From Rhodamnia argentea (lineage: Eukaryota; Streptophyta; Magnoliopsida; Myrtales; Myrtaceae): DNA of 64,000 bases. This document shows positions 46,444-58,417 of the stretch, in pieces (within the stretch, counting starts at the first letter, position 1; the number at the start of each line of letters is the position of its first letter). Location: assembly GCF_020921035.1 (NCBI RefSeq), contig NC_063155.1, positions 8,727,001 through 8,791,000 on the forward strand, given 5' to 3'. Position numbers and translations under genes: made by a program. The notes under the pieces were generated by a model. The model was given only the letters and a program-made list of their open reading frames with translations. It searched no databases and had not been told where the DNA came from.

Positions 46444-46861
46444 ACAGGCTAGCAATGCTTGTCCAACAAGATTTTTTAGTGTTTTGTCAAACTTGGGGTA
46501 ATTATTCAAACGTAAGAATATTCAAGTTCAAACGTAAGAATTATGAATTTTCAATGGCTGCTGCCTTTTATGAAGCAGCGACGTTGACTTTACACCTGAC
46601 GAAACATGAGGTTTTACTTTGAGCCTCCTTCTATCAGCTTCGGTCAATGACTTCTCAGAAGATAATAATAAAAGAAGGATTAGGCTATAATGACCGGCCC
46701 ACCAATTCTGACGGTGGGATGGTCAAATACTTATATCAATTCTCTTTTGGTCAAATCGGATCACTTATTGATCTGGTTTTATCATTTTGATTGCTCATTT
46801 TTTTTTAGTTATAAGATAAAATTAAAAGATAAAATTATAAGTCATTGACTATTAGGCGATA
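46444..46861. other. SDR upstream region, no other feature recognised
   Basis: AT-rich DNA with A-runs near 46800-46830. Confidence 0.35.
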
Positions 46862-47093
46862 TACATATCACGCGGATATGTGGTGCGTACATATTAGATG
46901 CGGACTTTTAACTAACAAGCATATTATGCGGATACGTGATACGTACATGTCGAATGTAGATTTCATATCATGAGGATATGTAGTGTGTATATATTAGACA
47001 TGGACTTTAACATTTCATGCGGATATGTGGTGCATATATATCAAACGTGGATTTTGAATCGACAAGTATATCACGCGGATATGTGGTGTGTAT
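46862..47093. repeat. Tandem repeat of about 55 bp, four to five copies
   Basis: Units start '(t)catgcggatatgtggtgcgt' or variants, followed by 'acatattagatgcggacttt'. Copies begin near 46868, 46922, 46967, 47017 and 47070. The array ends exactly where the hAT remnant begins. Confidence 0.75.
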
Positions 47094-48905
47094 TAGATAT
47101 GACCACGGGCCGTGAACCGCTGGTGTCGGTTAGTGGCCACGATGGAACCGCCGGTTCCGAGCCGGTTCAAGGCCCGATTTCGATTCCAAATTTAAATTTA
47201 AATTTTAAATAATAAATTATGAAATTAAAAAATAAAAAATTATAAATTATAGTCAAATTGTATATTATAATCAAATTTGGGGAGAAAAAAGGGAGAGGAA
47301 ATGAGCTTGAACTTAATAAATTATCATTAAGCGTCTACGTATCTTCTTGGAGATAGAAGAATTAAAGCTCATATAGTTCTTTTACCTTTGATAACCCAAA
47401 CTTACCTCATCGTCAATCGTCGCTACCCATTGTGGTACCCCTGACGGTGGTATCTCCACTATCATCATTGAAAAATTCGCCGTCTCGATCTAGCTCTTGT
47501 CGTCGAAAGTTAGCCTTTATCCAATCATGGACACAAGCTTAAGCCTCCACCACATCCGGATTTAATCTTGAACGGCGGTCGTTCAAAATTAATCATCCAG
47601 AGTTAAATGCTTGTTAAATTGCAACTGTTGAAGAAAATGTTGCTAACATCTGTCTTGCGATGAGAGCGAGGACCGAGAATTGGGTTGAATGAATTTTTTA
47701 CCACTCCAGAATTTTGAAATCTGCGCTGTGTTCGGAATCACGAAACTCAAAAGCAATAGTTAAATAATTTTCTAATTCAGAAATATTACATGTTACTCTA
47801 TTTTATCTTTTTTGTCTATTAATTAGTAGATTATACCATCTACTAAGTCTACCACTCTCCTCCCTGTGTTAGCTACTAGGTTGAGATAATCCACTATCAC
47901 CTAAACCATATCTACTGCAAAATTCATTATATAATGCTACTATAACGTTTTTAACCTCTACTTGTATAGTTTTAATATTTCTTGTTTCATTCAAATGTAA
48001 ACAATCATACTAATAATCATTCGGACAATCATACAAACCATCTAATTTAGTATGTGGATCGAAAACAATAGCAACCAAATAAATAAGAAGGATGCAAGCA
48101 TGATAATGCAGCCATTTTGATTTCATTGCTATAATAATCGGAGCTAATTGATCATCTTGCTCATATTCACAAAAAATACTAGTAATATTAGCACACTATA
48201 TTAAAAATGAATGCGTAGTATGACAATAAACACCAGATAAAGTATAAGTTGCATCATTAAAAACTTTCAAAAAATCTAAGATTTTTTTGGAAACAACCTA
48301 ATCTTGAGGGAGTAAAGTAATTTCGAAAATATTATTTGAAATAAACGTACATAATAAATCTTTATACTCAAAAATTTGATGAAGCAACTCGTAGGTAAAA
48401 TTCCAATGAGTCGGAACATCTTTTGAAAATCTTTTTTATTTTTGTCCATGTGATTTATAAAATCTGCCCCATTCTTTCATAACTTGGGGACGACTCCATA
48501 AAAATTTAATTGCTCTCTTTATTGGGGTGAAAAAAGCCTCAAGAGTTTGTAAACCATCTTGTACACATAAATTTAAAACATGGCAAGCACATCTAATGTG
48601 ACAAAATTGTCCGCCAAAAGAGGGTTTACAAATATTTTCTAAATCGGGAATGGAAGCGGTATTTGACGTGGCATTATCAAAACCAACCGAAAAAAACTTT
48701 ATTAATTAAATTACATTCTTTTAAAACTTGCCTAATTACTATATAAATATTATTGGCAGTATGCCTTTCATCAAACACTCGAAATGCGGGTACTCTTTTT
48801 TGAATATTCCAATCGTTATCTATCCAATGACATGTGATTCATATATAAGAATGAATTTACCAAGGATCACTCTAAATATCGCTACATATATGTACACGTC
48901 CACAA
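47094..48905 (-). mobile_element. Truncated second copy of the hAT element at 4706
   Basis: The left end TAGATATGACCACGGGC parallels TAGACATGGCCACGGGC at 4706. The two elements then agree in order: the 'gaaccgccggttc' zone, 'gtctacgtatcttcttgg', the hATC coding region (KILEW, LALIARQMLAT on the minus strand) and the core region near 48780-48900. Similarity stops near 48905 at 'cacgtcca', about 1.1 kb short of the right end, so the BED region and right TIR are lost. Confidence 0.82.
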
Positions 48906-50966
48906 TAGTGTCGCCATCTCCACCTACTCCCCTGACCCACGGAACAAAAGAGATGTGTGGACAGACCTTCGAGTGTCGGGAATGGTGGAGATACGACGGT
49001 GATACGACGATGTGGCAGCGACGGTTCGGGCGCACGATCTCCTCTCTCTCTCTCTCTCTCTTACTCTCTTTAGCTCTCTATGTGTTCTTCCCGTCAAGTG
49101 GTAGAACTGATCCCCAGCTCCCATGGCCTTCCTCCCTCTAAAACAGATTTTGTTTTCGCTTCTCCCGTAACATAAATTTTGGCGCCAGATTTTGTTTTGG
49201 GCGACAGGCCGAGCCAGCTGGCGTGCAGGAAGTTGTTTGGAAAGCTCTTGAACTCAGTCGAGCTTCACTGGTCTTCCTCTATTCGTGCGTTTATTCCCGG
49301 AGCTCCGTGGGCGTGCGCTGGAACAACCTGCAGTGCGTATCTTTGTTGACATGGTCCACTAGTTGACCGGGTCACTTTCTTTTGCATGCCTAATTCAACA
49401 TTAATGTGACCCTTTTCCATGAAATTGAACCTCAAAATTAGTCTCTAGAACAAGAACATCATCTAAGAATGACAAGTTTGGGTCCGATTGGTTCAGTTTT
49501 TTGCAAAATCCCCAAATTTCAAGTTTAATCCGAATGTAAAATCTATCCAATTAGGGTACTTAATGGCTAATCTGTGCTAATTTGACCTCACCAGTGTGTT
49601 TAGAATGCCAAAAAATTTATGGGTCAACGTTCATCTATGCATGGGTTCCCTTTTAAAATGACCAATTTGACTTTATTTTAAAATTGAGAACTAAATTGAA
49701 AATGCAAATAAGTCCGTTTTGCAATTTGCTCAAAAATTGGAATTTATTGGACCAAAATGCAATTAAAAGTGTAACAATCAAATGTCATAACCGACTCAAA
49801 GTAAGAAAAACAATAAAAAGACCTCAAATGATTTTTTTGTGATTTTTCAAGCATTTTTTCTATTTTCGGAAAATATTAAAAAAAATGAAAAAAAAATGAA
49901 AAATTATTTTTTGTTCAAAATTGGTTCCTTATTCTAGGCCAAGGTTCCCAAAGTTGATTTTTCATTTTTATGAATTTTTTAAATATTTTTTTAAAGAAAA
50001 ACTAATTAAAAATCAGGTATCAACACATATCCGGACACCTAAAAAAGTAAATTTAAAGATTTTTCATTTTAAAAAATGATCAAAAAATGTCCACATCAGT
50101 GTTAGCCACACCACGCAAGATGGCCAAAGTCCTCGTCAGTGATTTTTCACTTAAATTGCCTTGATGAAATAAATTGATACTATTACAAAAAGGTTTCGCA
50201 CTAAATTGGTCAAATTGAAAAGTTTATGACTAAATTAATACTAATACAATAGGTTTATGACTCTTTTGACATCCGAATTTCTAAAATAGGTAATGTGGTC
50301 AGCAAAGTAATTGTTAGAGGCAACGAAATGATCAAAAACTCATATTTTAACTCATATTTAATGTATGACAAAAAAACACTAATATTTAATGGCTACATTT
50401 AATTGATTGGGAAGATATCCACTCCAAGCTAATGTGAAAAAGAGAGCGAGAGAGAGAAGAGAAAGAGAGGGAACTTTTCTTTCGTCTTTTACTAAATTTT
50501 TTTTTTTACATGCTTTATGTTATTTACTAGCATCTTTTTTATTTATTGATTTACTCTTTCAATTTGACATAAAAAATTATTGAAATAACACATTCAAATG
50601 AACATGTTAAAGTTCATTAAATAGGTGGTATGAATTTTCATAAGTTAAATAAAAAATATGAATGTGCTTTAGTAATATGGGTTGAGTCGGTCTTGATTAG
50701 ATTGGGTGTGGGTTGCTAAAATTGCATTATATGAAAAAAAAGAAAAGAAAAGGGGGGGGGGGTCAATATGGGTTATATGGATCAATTTAGTATGGACCAT
50801 TTTTAATCCCACCCACATCGACCCGATCCACCGATTTGACAAGCCTACTCAGGACAAATGAACTCAATATTACGTACTTCGAAAAATTCCAGGCTTGGGA
50901 TGGTGAGGTGCCAACACCTATACACGTGCCCAGAGAATACTTTCTGTTCTCTAACAAAATCTTTCC
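48906..50966. other. Intergenic, no gene recognised
   Basis: (CT)n tract at 49042-49060. 49480-50300 is AT-rich DNA of retroelement-like composition with no coding motifs. A purine-rich run is at 50440-50470 and a G homopolymer of about ten at 50753-50762. Confidence 0.35.
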
Positions 50967-50969
50967 TTA

Positions 50970-51552
50970 GAGCGCACTTGTTTCTCGGAAAACATTGTGT
51001 TAAAAGGAAATTACTTTTCATGAAAATATTTTCTAATGTTTGGATCTTATTTGGAAAATGATTTCAATACCGTGATTTTATTTGAAACAAAAAAAAATTG
51101 AATTTTTAAATTTTTTCTATTTTTTTATTTCATTTTATTTTCTTTCTTCCTTTCTCCTTCCTCTAACACCACGACCGGCTGGCGGCAATCACGGGCGAGC
51201 TCGCTCGTCAAGTGGGCGAACTCGATCTCGTTAGGCGGACAAGCTCGAGGCTCGCTAGATCCCGGAGAGCTCGAACTCCCCGTGGCCACCGGTGGCCGAT
51301 TGCAGTGGAAGATAGAGGAAGAAAAAAATAAAAAACAAATGTTAGATATAAAATATTAAAAAATTTGAGGAACAATTTCGATAAGTGTTTTTACTTCTTT
51401 AGATTTGTGAATTGGCTTTTCTAATTTTATGCGTCAATTTTATGTTCATTGGAAAGTATTTTATGTTGATTAAGTCAATTTCAGCGGACCAAAAGGGTGA
51501 AAGACCAAAAAATTGATTCTTGAAAAATGCTTTCACTCAAACAAACGCAGCC
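50970..51552. mobile_element. PIF/Harbinger-like MITE, 583 bp
   Basis: Inverted ends GAGCGCACTTGTTTCTC at the left and, inward from the right, GGCTGCGTTTGTTTGAG. TTA flanks both ends (50967-50969 and 51553-51555). GC-rich centre (51165-51300) between AT-rich shoulders, the same layout as 27166-28062. The right end is close to the ends of the element at 41645-44552, so the two may be related. Confidence 0.68.
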
Positions 51553-51652
51553 TTAGGTTAAATTGAGAAAGAAAAAAGGCTAATAAGACAAGAATTCTTC
51601 AAACATAAATCATGGCAACGAGGGCGTTGCGAAATTGAGTGGGGGAGAATGA

Positions 51653-51969
51653 GGGAAAAATACACTAGAAGTGTCATAATTTTTGTACGGCGTTCACTTA
51701 AGTGTCATAACTTTCAAAAATTGTTCACTTGAGTGTCATGTTAAAGTGGACACTCTAAAAGGCGACGTGGCACACCGGAAAGCCGACGTGGCTCGCCGAA
51801 AAGATGACGTGGCACGCCGGAAAGCTAACGTGACGCGCCGAAAAAGTTACTATAGCACTCCAGTGAACAATTTTGTTCCGACGTGGCACTCAAGTGAACG
51901 ATTTTTGAAAGTTATGGCACTCAAGTGAACGCTGAACATAAGTTATGGCACTCATGGTGTACTTATCCC
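51653..51969. mobile_element. Mutator-like MITE, 317 bp, with perfect 10-bp target duplication
   Basis: Inverted ends GGGAAAAATACACTAGAAGT at the left and, inward from the right, GGGATAAGTACACCATGAGT, extending over about 90 bp of imperfect pairing. GGGAGAATGA is repeated directly at 51643-51652 and 51970-51979. A 9-10 bp duplication fits Mutator-like elements. The centre holds four 21-bp units (51764-51847). A fragment of the same terminus lies inverted at 59175-59219. Confidence 0.85.
51764..51847. repeat. Four 21-bp tandem units with ACGTGGC cores
   Basis: GACGTGGCNCGCCGGAAAGC-type units start at 51764, 51785, 51806 and 51827. Three contain GACGTGG, the core of G-box/ABRE sites. Because 21 is divisible by three, the frame stays open and would read DVARRKA repeatedly; I take this as a by-product. 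Confidence 0.8.
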
Positions 51970-51979
51970 GGGAGAATGA

Positions 51980-53348
51980 CATGAACCAGTTTGTGTCCCT
52001 CGTATGATGCGGGGGACCGAATAAATTGTGTCCCCGTGTCCTCCCATTCTCATATAACCTTTAAGTGACACTTGTTGGTGTCAACATAGTGAGTAAGCAA
52101 TGTAAATGACAAAAAGCAATTGGGTCCGTGGAAGTGGTGTAAGGACGGTTTGTGCTAGGAGTTCTAGGATTGGATAGAATACACTTCCTAGGAGCTCTGA
52201 AGGGGGGGTAAGCCTCCATGTACAAACCGATCGGGAGCTGATGTCGCTCTCCTATTAAGGCAAAAGCAGGCCGAAACCGGTTGTAGTACATGAAGTAGTA
52301 TGCTCGTCTCGCTTGATGTATTAGAAGTCCAAGCTAAGCTGGGTATGGTATGACCAGATATGAGAAAGACATTCGCCTAACTGTTCTATGGAACGACAAA
52401 AGAAAAGAAAGACTGGCCTGGCTTGGCTAGCCAGGTGTCTCGTGGGGCTAAATTCCGCTACCGAAACTATCGGTCCGTGACACCATGATATCATATGTAG
52501 ATACATATACTCAACTCAAATTCAGAACTACATAGACCCAAATTAAAAATGCGGGTTCGGCTAATCAATCTCTAATACACCTCAATGCATCTAAACAGTA
52601 TCTTGAATCAAATTCACATGGTACACAATTAGTGAGCCAGACTCGTGACAAGAAAGAAGCACCAACGACAACGAGAGACTTATAGCCTTGTCAGATCCAG
52701 AAAATTGGTAATAGCTGTTGGAAAAGGCCCACTATTGAGACTGCATAAACCTCCCTGTAAGAAAGTCGGTTAAACCCAACATATAGAGAACCGCACCACT
52801 CATTTGCATTTGAAACAAATTTATTTGTCTCTTACAATTTACAAGCACAAACGCTCTTAGTCTAATGTAACAGCAAATTCCCACGGCAACTTTAGAAGTA
52901 GAGTTGAGAAATTTACTGTGCTTCTTCTTTAGTGCAGATGGTCTCTAAAAGGGAATATTAAGCACACATATCAATCAACAATAGACAATTAAACCAACCT
53001 CATATATTTTTTGGGCCAAAGCATCCTTTTTCTTCCTCAATCCTCAATGCTAACCTACATTACAACTTTTGAAAGTCTTTTCAGATTAGAACACTTGAGT
53101 TAACGTAGAGTCAAATGATTTTAAGCATCGCTCGAAAAAGAACGAGCAAGATTATTTCTCTCTCATTTTGCAGATTTCTTGACTTGTAAATCTGAAGCAG
53201 AAGATAAATATTTTTCATTCATTGGCCTTGACTCGACTGTAAGTCTCCTTTGGAAACCTTTGACCGAACCTGACATTACAATCCCTTAAAAGACCTTTCA
53301 TATCAATCAAATTGCATGCATTGCGAATGGTTCCTAAATCCTAGGCAT
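51980..53348. other. Intergenic, no gene recognised
   Basis: The minus-strand open frame at 52061-52291 is unassigned. The rest is AT-rich without clear repeats. Confidence 0.35.
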
Positions 53349-53869
53349 ATGTTTTAGAGGACACTAGAGTGCTTCTAAATGGAAAAAGAAACCTTTTCGA
53401 GAAATTGGAAGAAGTCCTCTTTGACGAGCGGATTTTCAATTTGCTCCGATGGTGTGAGGGTGAGCTCTGGAGAGAGGTTTACCCGAAGCTTACCTCTTGG
53501 CCATGTGGATAATGCTCGACATGAGTGGCTTTGATAGGATACCTAAGGACTCATTATGAGAGTACCCTAAGGAAGTTAAGATTATAGGCGTGACTCCGAG
53601 GGTATAAGTGGACTCTGAGATTGATATTGACTCTTAAGGACAGAGACAACCCATGATTGACTCGGAAGGACAGAGCTTAACCTATGATTGACTTGTAAGG
53701 ATAGAGCCTAGCCTATGAATTGGCTTATCCTTCGTCCTTTATCGAGGAATCAACAATGAGTATATTAATGTCACTTTTTAAGGCGGACAGTAGAGATAAG
53801 ATTTCAAAGAAGGATCGTCTCTATCGTGGACTCACCAAAGGAATATTCTAATGTCACTTTCTAAGGCTA

Positions 53870-54295
53870 AAGGCTGCGAACGCTTGCGGATATAGGAGAT
53901 CAGAGGCATGCTAACCTATGCACACTCGTAGAAGGACTTGTTTAAGAAAAGAAATCTCTTTCGAGGCTACCGGCTGCAATCCATTCCGAAGTGTGAAAGC
54001 TCCGAGGATTGGCTAACCGATGTACACTCGCAGAAGAGGCAGTCACCATATCTCTAGGCAGCAAGTCGCGAGCGTTCTGGGCTCCAAACTCGAACTGTAT
54101 TTTGAGACACCTTTGAGGAGGTATTGGGGGAAAGAAATCTTTTGAAGCTAAAGGTCAACGATCCGTTCTGGAGGATGATAGCTCTGCGGCTACTAACTTG
54201 TGAACACTTGCATAAAGATTTATTAAAATCATATCGCTTTGGAAGCAACAAGTTGCGAGCCGTTCGGCTTCGAACTTGAGCTGTACTCCTAGACA
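53870..54295. repeat. Degenerate tandem array of two unit types
   Basis: Type A (about 70 bp, 'ggctgc(g/a)a(a/t)c' to 'cactcg(t/c)agaag') is at 53872, 53969 and 54146. Type B ('gcaa(g/c)aagt(c/t)gcgag' to 'tagacacc') is at 54057 and 54240. Order A-A-B-A-B. The same array is at 61250-61675 in copy B, and a single related unit is at 35300-35440 on the other strand. Confidence 0.6.
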
Positions 54296-55461
54296 CCTAT
54301 GTGTTATATTTATGAAAAAGAGACTGATGAAAACTTTTTCGCGAAGTTAGGAGGGGTTTGGTTTCTGAAATCACACGGTAATTGCTTCACGGGCCATTGT
54401 TTGACCGGTTCCCTCTTGGTGTTTGGCGAGTCGCACTAGCCGTTACCTCTCCCTTGGTGTCATGGCACCATTTGGCCGAAACCGTAATCACCACAGCTCC
54501 TCCGACGTCCGAGCTGCGTCCCACTCTCGTCCTCGATAGATTCGGAAGTATCATTCGAGGTAGCGTTTCTGATCCCACTAGTAGCATCAAGCCCTCTCTT
54601 AACTAATGAAATATTCCTGGAGTTTTGTTGTCCGATTGAACCCAAGGATGATGTTTATTTGCCTTTTCAAAGATGCCCAAGATCACCTGCGCTGCAAATG
54701 AATCAGCGTCCCCCCAATTACTGGTCATTTACAGATCATGCAAGGAAGAAACTAAAGATTGACCCACCAACAAGCAGGTGGACTCGTGAAGCAATCTCAA
54801 TTTCAGTATCAAGTATGGCCACAGCAACGAACCCGGCGGTCAGCGATGACAGGTACTGATGATCGATGGGCGGGTTTCGACGGGCATGGCCTGGGATTTA
54901 TGAAAATTTTAGGACGAGAGAATCGGTTATCCGGACTATGCTGCTATATTCAGCTCAAGCCTACGTTGAAAATCGGGTTTGGCAGGCCTAATTGGGCCAG
55001 GCTGGGCTCTTAAGAATGAAAGATTCGCTGCATAAAAAAACTTAGGCTGCGTTTAATTCACTTTTGAGAGAAGACTCGGTAAAATGCAAAGGATTTTAGC
55101 TTAAAGGGTTCTCGCAAACGCTATCTCATAAACTGTAATTGAAAAGTGCATTAAGAAGCAACTTTGACAAAAATGCCGCTCGGTGGAAGCACATTGGAAA
55201 ATGCCCAAACGAGAATCATGGAGTCCGACGGAACATATAGAGTCAAAATATTAGGAATTATTGCCTCGTGGCATAGTGGGTCTTTGACTGTTCCATTGGT
55301 GCAATTCAACGGCACTAACGCATACTTGTCAAAGCGAATTTAAAGATCAAAGCAAAATGATAGTTATTACTTTCCCAAAGAAAGATAGCATCAGCTAGAC
55401 TTCTTTTTCTCCAGCAGCAAACAAAGCACAGGCAAGTTAAAGACTCTGCAACTTTTTATTT

Positions 55462-56252
55462 CTAGATCCCCTGGGATAGACCATCATTCCATCCTCCGTC
55501 GACCGCCAGATTGTGGCCATTGATGAATTCCGCCTCTTCGGACGCGAGGAAAACCACGGCGTCAGCCACATGCTTCACTTTCAACACTCCTTTCAAGCAT
55601 GAGCTGGACTCGAACATCCTCTCGCCTTCCTCCTTGCTCACGCCGAGCGCTCCGCGGAGCAATGGCGTGGCGATCGCTCCAAGGGAGACACAGTTCACCC
55701 GTATACCGTAGGCTCCGAGTTGCTTGCTCGCTGACCTCACCAGACCCAGCACGGCGTGCTTAGACATCACATAGTCCACGCGCTTCTCGTTTCCAATGCT
55801 GGCTGCGAGGCTCGCTGTGCAAATTATGCTTCCCTTCACGCCCCCGCCACCATGGCGCGCGCCCCGTGCTTGACGCAGGCAGCCATTCCCCGAACATTGA
55901 TGGCGAACAGGCTTTCGAAGGCAGGTATGTCAAACTCGAGAATATCTTGCTCGATGTTGTTCATTACGCCCGCATTGCTGAACAAGATGTCCAGGCGGCC
56001 GCTTGACCGGATAGTTGATTCCACCAAGGACTTCACCTGACGCTCATCCGTGACGTCGCAATGGACGTAGGTGCACCGGTGGGATCCGATGGACGCCGCG
56101 AGGTCTCGGCCCTTTTTGTCTTGGACGTCGGCGATCGCGACATACACACCGTGGCTCGCCAGCTGACGGGCCTTCTCCTCACCGATGCCACTTGCGCCTC
56201 CTGTGACAATGGCTACTTTGCCGTTGAGTTTGTTTGAGGCGTGGCTCGTCAT
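55462..56252 (-). pseudogene. SDR pseudogene with one frameshift
   Basis: From ATG 56252 the frame reads MTSHASNKLNGKVAIVTGGA, SGIG, NAG (FSNAGVMNNI) and AINVRGMAACVKHGARAMV. It breaks in a run of five C at 55841-55845, where one base is missing relative to an open frame. The second frame then gives KGSIICTASLAASIGNEKRV, DYVMSKHAVLGL and the end AVDGGWNDGLSQGI. All catalytic residues (Ser, Tyr, Lys) remain. Otherwise it is full length, so the loss is recent or a sequencing error. About 60% like the intact copy at 45547 by eye. A TATA-like TATTTAA is at 56337-56331. Confidence 0.88.
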
Positions 56253-56330
56253 TTCTGCCTGCAGAGGATGGAAAGGTGAACACAAGATTGTCCTGTGAAG
56301 CTGTGCCGAGGAGGATGCAGAGCCACTTCA

Positions 56331-56337
56331 TTAAATA
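56331..56337 (-). promoter_or_regulatory. Candidate TATA box of the frameshifted SDR
   Basis: TATTTAA on the minus strand, about 80 nt before ATG 56252, at a distance similar to that of the intact paralogue. Confidence 0.35.
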
Positions 56338-56796
56338 GAACTTGAGAAAGGACGAGTTTGTCGTAAGTCGTAACCAATTATGATAAATCATGGACCAATT
56401 ATGATATATTAACTAGTTTACACTATACCGGCTCTCTAACGTGAGGTTTTTCTAACACAACTCACTCACATTCATCGTACCATGTATAACTGTGTTCGCA
56501 CCTTAGATCTTCATATGGCAAACTCGGTAAAGTATTAGCTCAAGGCCACGGGGATCTTTCGGTAGGTGTGCAAATTTCAGTCTTGTTAATTATTACCTGC
56601 ACAGTTTGACGAAAGATCATCAGATCCAGTAAATTAGTTTCTTTTTACGGTAGTCGTGCTTGGAAGATTAAATACTAACTTTTAGTAGGAACTCAGCCAT
56701 GCAACCCCATGCACGTGCACATGTGCGTGCACATGCGCACATGCATTTGTTAGCCTCGAATCACGTACTTTCACAACTTTCTAGGTGGGTTCGTGA

Positions 56797-57494
56797 GAAA
56801 ATTACTCATAAGAAGTCCAAAAGTTATAGTAATTTTGTCAATTTAATCGTAAACATTTTAATTATGTCAAATTTACCTTAAGCCCTTTGATGATTTATCA
56901 ATATAGTCTTAAACCTCTTTATGATTTATCGATTTAGTCTTAAACATCTTGATGATATGTCAATTTAATCATTTCGATCAATTTTGACTGAAAATTATTG
57001 ACATTGACAATTTTTTTAATTTTTTAAGTTCTTTCTAAAAATTTTGTTATTATTTATTGTTGCCTTTTTATTTCCTTGTTTTCCTAGCCCTAGGTTGGGG
57101 AGGTTGCGGACCGACCCTCGTTTGGTTTGGGTAAGGGCATTGTGGCCCTCGTCGATCACAAGTGAGGGTGTTAACCCTTGCTTATGTCCAAGACGCCCTC
57201 GTCCATTTGCCTACTAGGGCCACGATGCCCTCGTCGGATCGAAGCGAGGGCATCAGAAGCAATTCAAAATTCTAAAAGAATTGAAAAAAAGATATTATCA
57301 ATGTCAACGCCAGCCAAGTCACGTAGAACAACAAGATCTAACTAAATCGTCATGTCATTAATTTCCGATCAAAATATTTCGGATGGACTAAATTGGTAAA
57401 TTCTCAAAATGTTTAAGAATAAATTGATGGAATTGGAAGATTCAAAACTAAATTGACACAATTGAAAAGTTTATGACTTTTTTGGTAATTTTTC
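56797..57494. mobile_element. Inverted-repeat element with subrepeat-rich arms and GC-rich centre
   Basis: Left end GAAAATTACTCATAAGAAGT and, inward from the right, GAAAAATTACCAAAAAAGTC. Arms contain repeated 'tgtcaatttaatc' and 'tcttaaacatcttgatga' phrases, complementary between sides (right: 'ctaaattgacacaattgaaa'). The centre at 57085-57260 is GC-rich with 'gccctcgtcg' words. No target duplication was found. Related arms occur at 19330-19560, and a right-end piece recurs inside the C2 gene at 58970-59065. Confidence 0.6.
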
Positions 57495-57811
57495 CGTGTG
57501 CCGAAGAAGTATACACATGTCTAGAAATAAAATGGACCATTGGACCCGAAAATGAAGTCGGATCGACACAATAGCCCTCCCCTCCTTCGCCGTCTGCTGA
57601 AATCGGGGCTTTCTGTTTTTTGAGTCTGTCATCGACGAAAGATTCTTTGGACCGCCAAGACTTTGACTTTGTATTCAAACATGTAAAATTTGAGTCGTCT
57701 CGAGACGTGTTAATGGTCATATCTGGAGCGATTTTGGCTTGTGTCGATCTATCTGACGTTGCTCTCTTGTGCACAGAAATGTTGCATGAGGTGGCTGACA
57801 TTGAACTTTCT

Positions 57812-57920
57812 TGCTTTGATTCTTACGGTGAAATTTGAACCGAGTTTGAATACAACTTCGTGAAACTTAAATCGTTTATTCACCAAATCGATGTCCAACG
57901 GTGATAGAACACTAAAAAAT
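57812..57920. repeat. Direct repeat flanking the C2 gene, left copy
   Basis: 'ttgattcttacggtgaaatt' through 'gatagaacactaaaaa' is repeated at 59068-59175 with few differences. Both copies follow a piece of the 56797-57494 element, so the right copy is a shortened duplicate of 57400-57920. Confidence 0.88.
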
Positions 57921-58417
57921 TTGTGGAACTAAATCAGAGATCAAGTGTTTGCAAGTGGTGAATTTCAATGAGGGATGGTGATTCTCGAATAATGCATTAT
58001 GCATCATCTACAGTTCTTCTATATTCAGTTAAGATGTTTATGAAAATAGTCTGTTAAAATGGCTTTTGTTCGATTGTCTATGTCACTTTTGCCCAACTCG
58101 CAGCAGTTTCTGCCATTCTTATACTCTCTCCCTCTCTGTGTGCGCCAGCATGGACAACCACTTGACCTGAACCGCGAAAGAAACCGTCAAAAATTATTGC
58201 AACCCGTGAGCTCCAACCGTCTTCCTCACTTCTTCTTCTCTCGATCTCTCTCCGCTCGCCGGCGGTTCTCGCCGCCATCTTCTTGGCTGACTCTCTCTCT
58301 CTCTCTCTTCCCCGCCATCCCCACAACCGCACTTAACCATAACAAGATCAATAAAGAAGCTCCTGAAGAACCCACGCATTCCAAATCCCGAACAGAGAGA
58401 GAGAGAGTGACAGAGAG

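Larger units (their letters stand above)
53349..56252. repeat. Segmental duplication, copy A (with frameshifted SDR)
   Basis: From 'tagaggacactagagtgctt' onward the sequence follows 59224-63127 in order: 'ggccatgtggataatgctcg', the degenerate A/B repeat array, the 'ggtagcgtttctgatccc' zone, and the SDR gene read on the minus strand. Copy B lacks the SDR 5' half and has a foldback element inserted at the place corresponding to about 53665. Confidence 0.9.

Noticed and set aside
50753-50762. G homopolymer of about ten bases
   Set aside because: Simple low-complexity run or assembly artefact; no G-quadruplex pattern of four tracts around it.
51683-51928. Frame encoding repeated DVARRKA
   Set aside because: It results from a 21-bp tandem repeat inside a MITE with a clear target duplication; not a protein gene.
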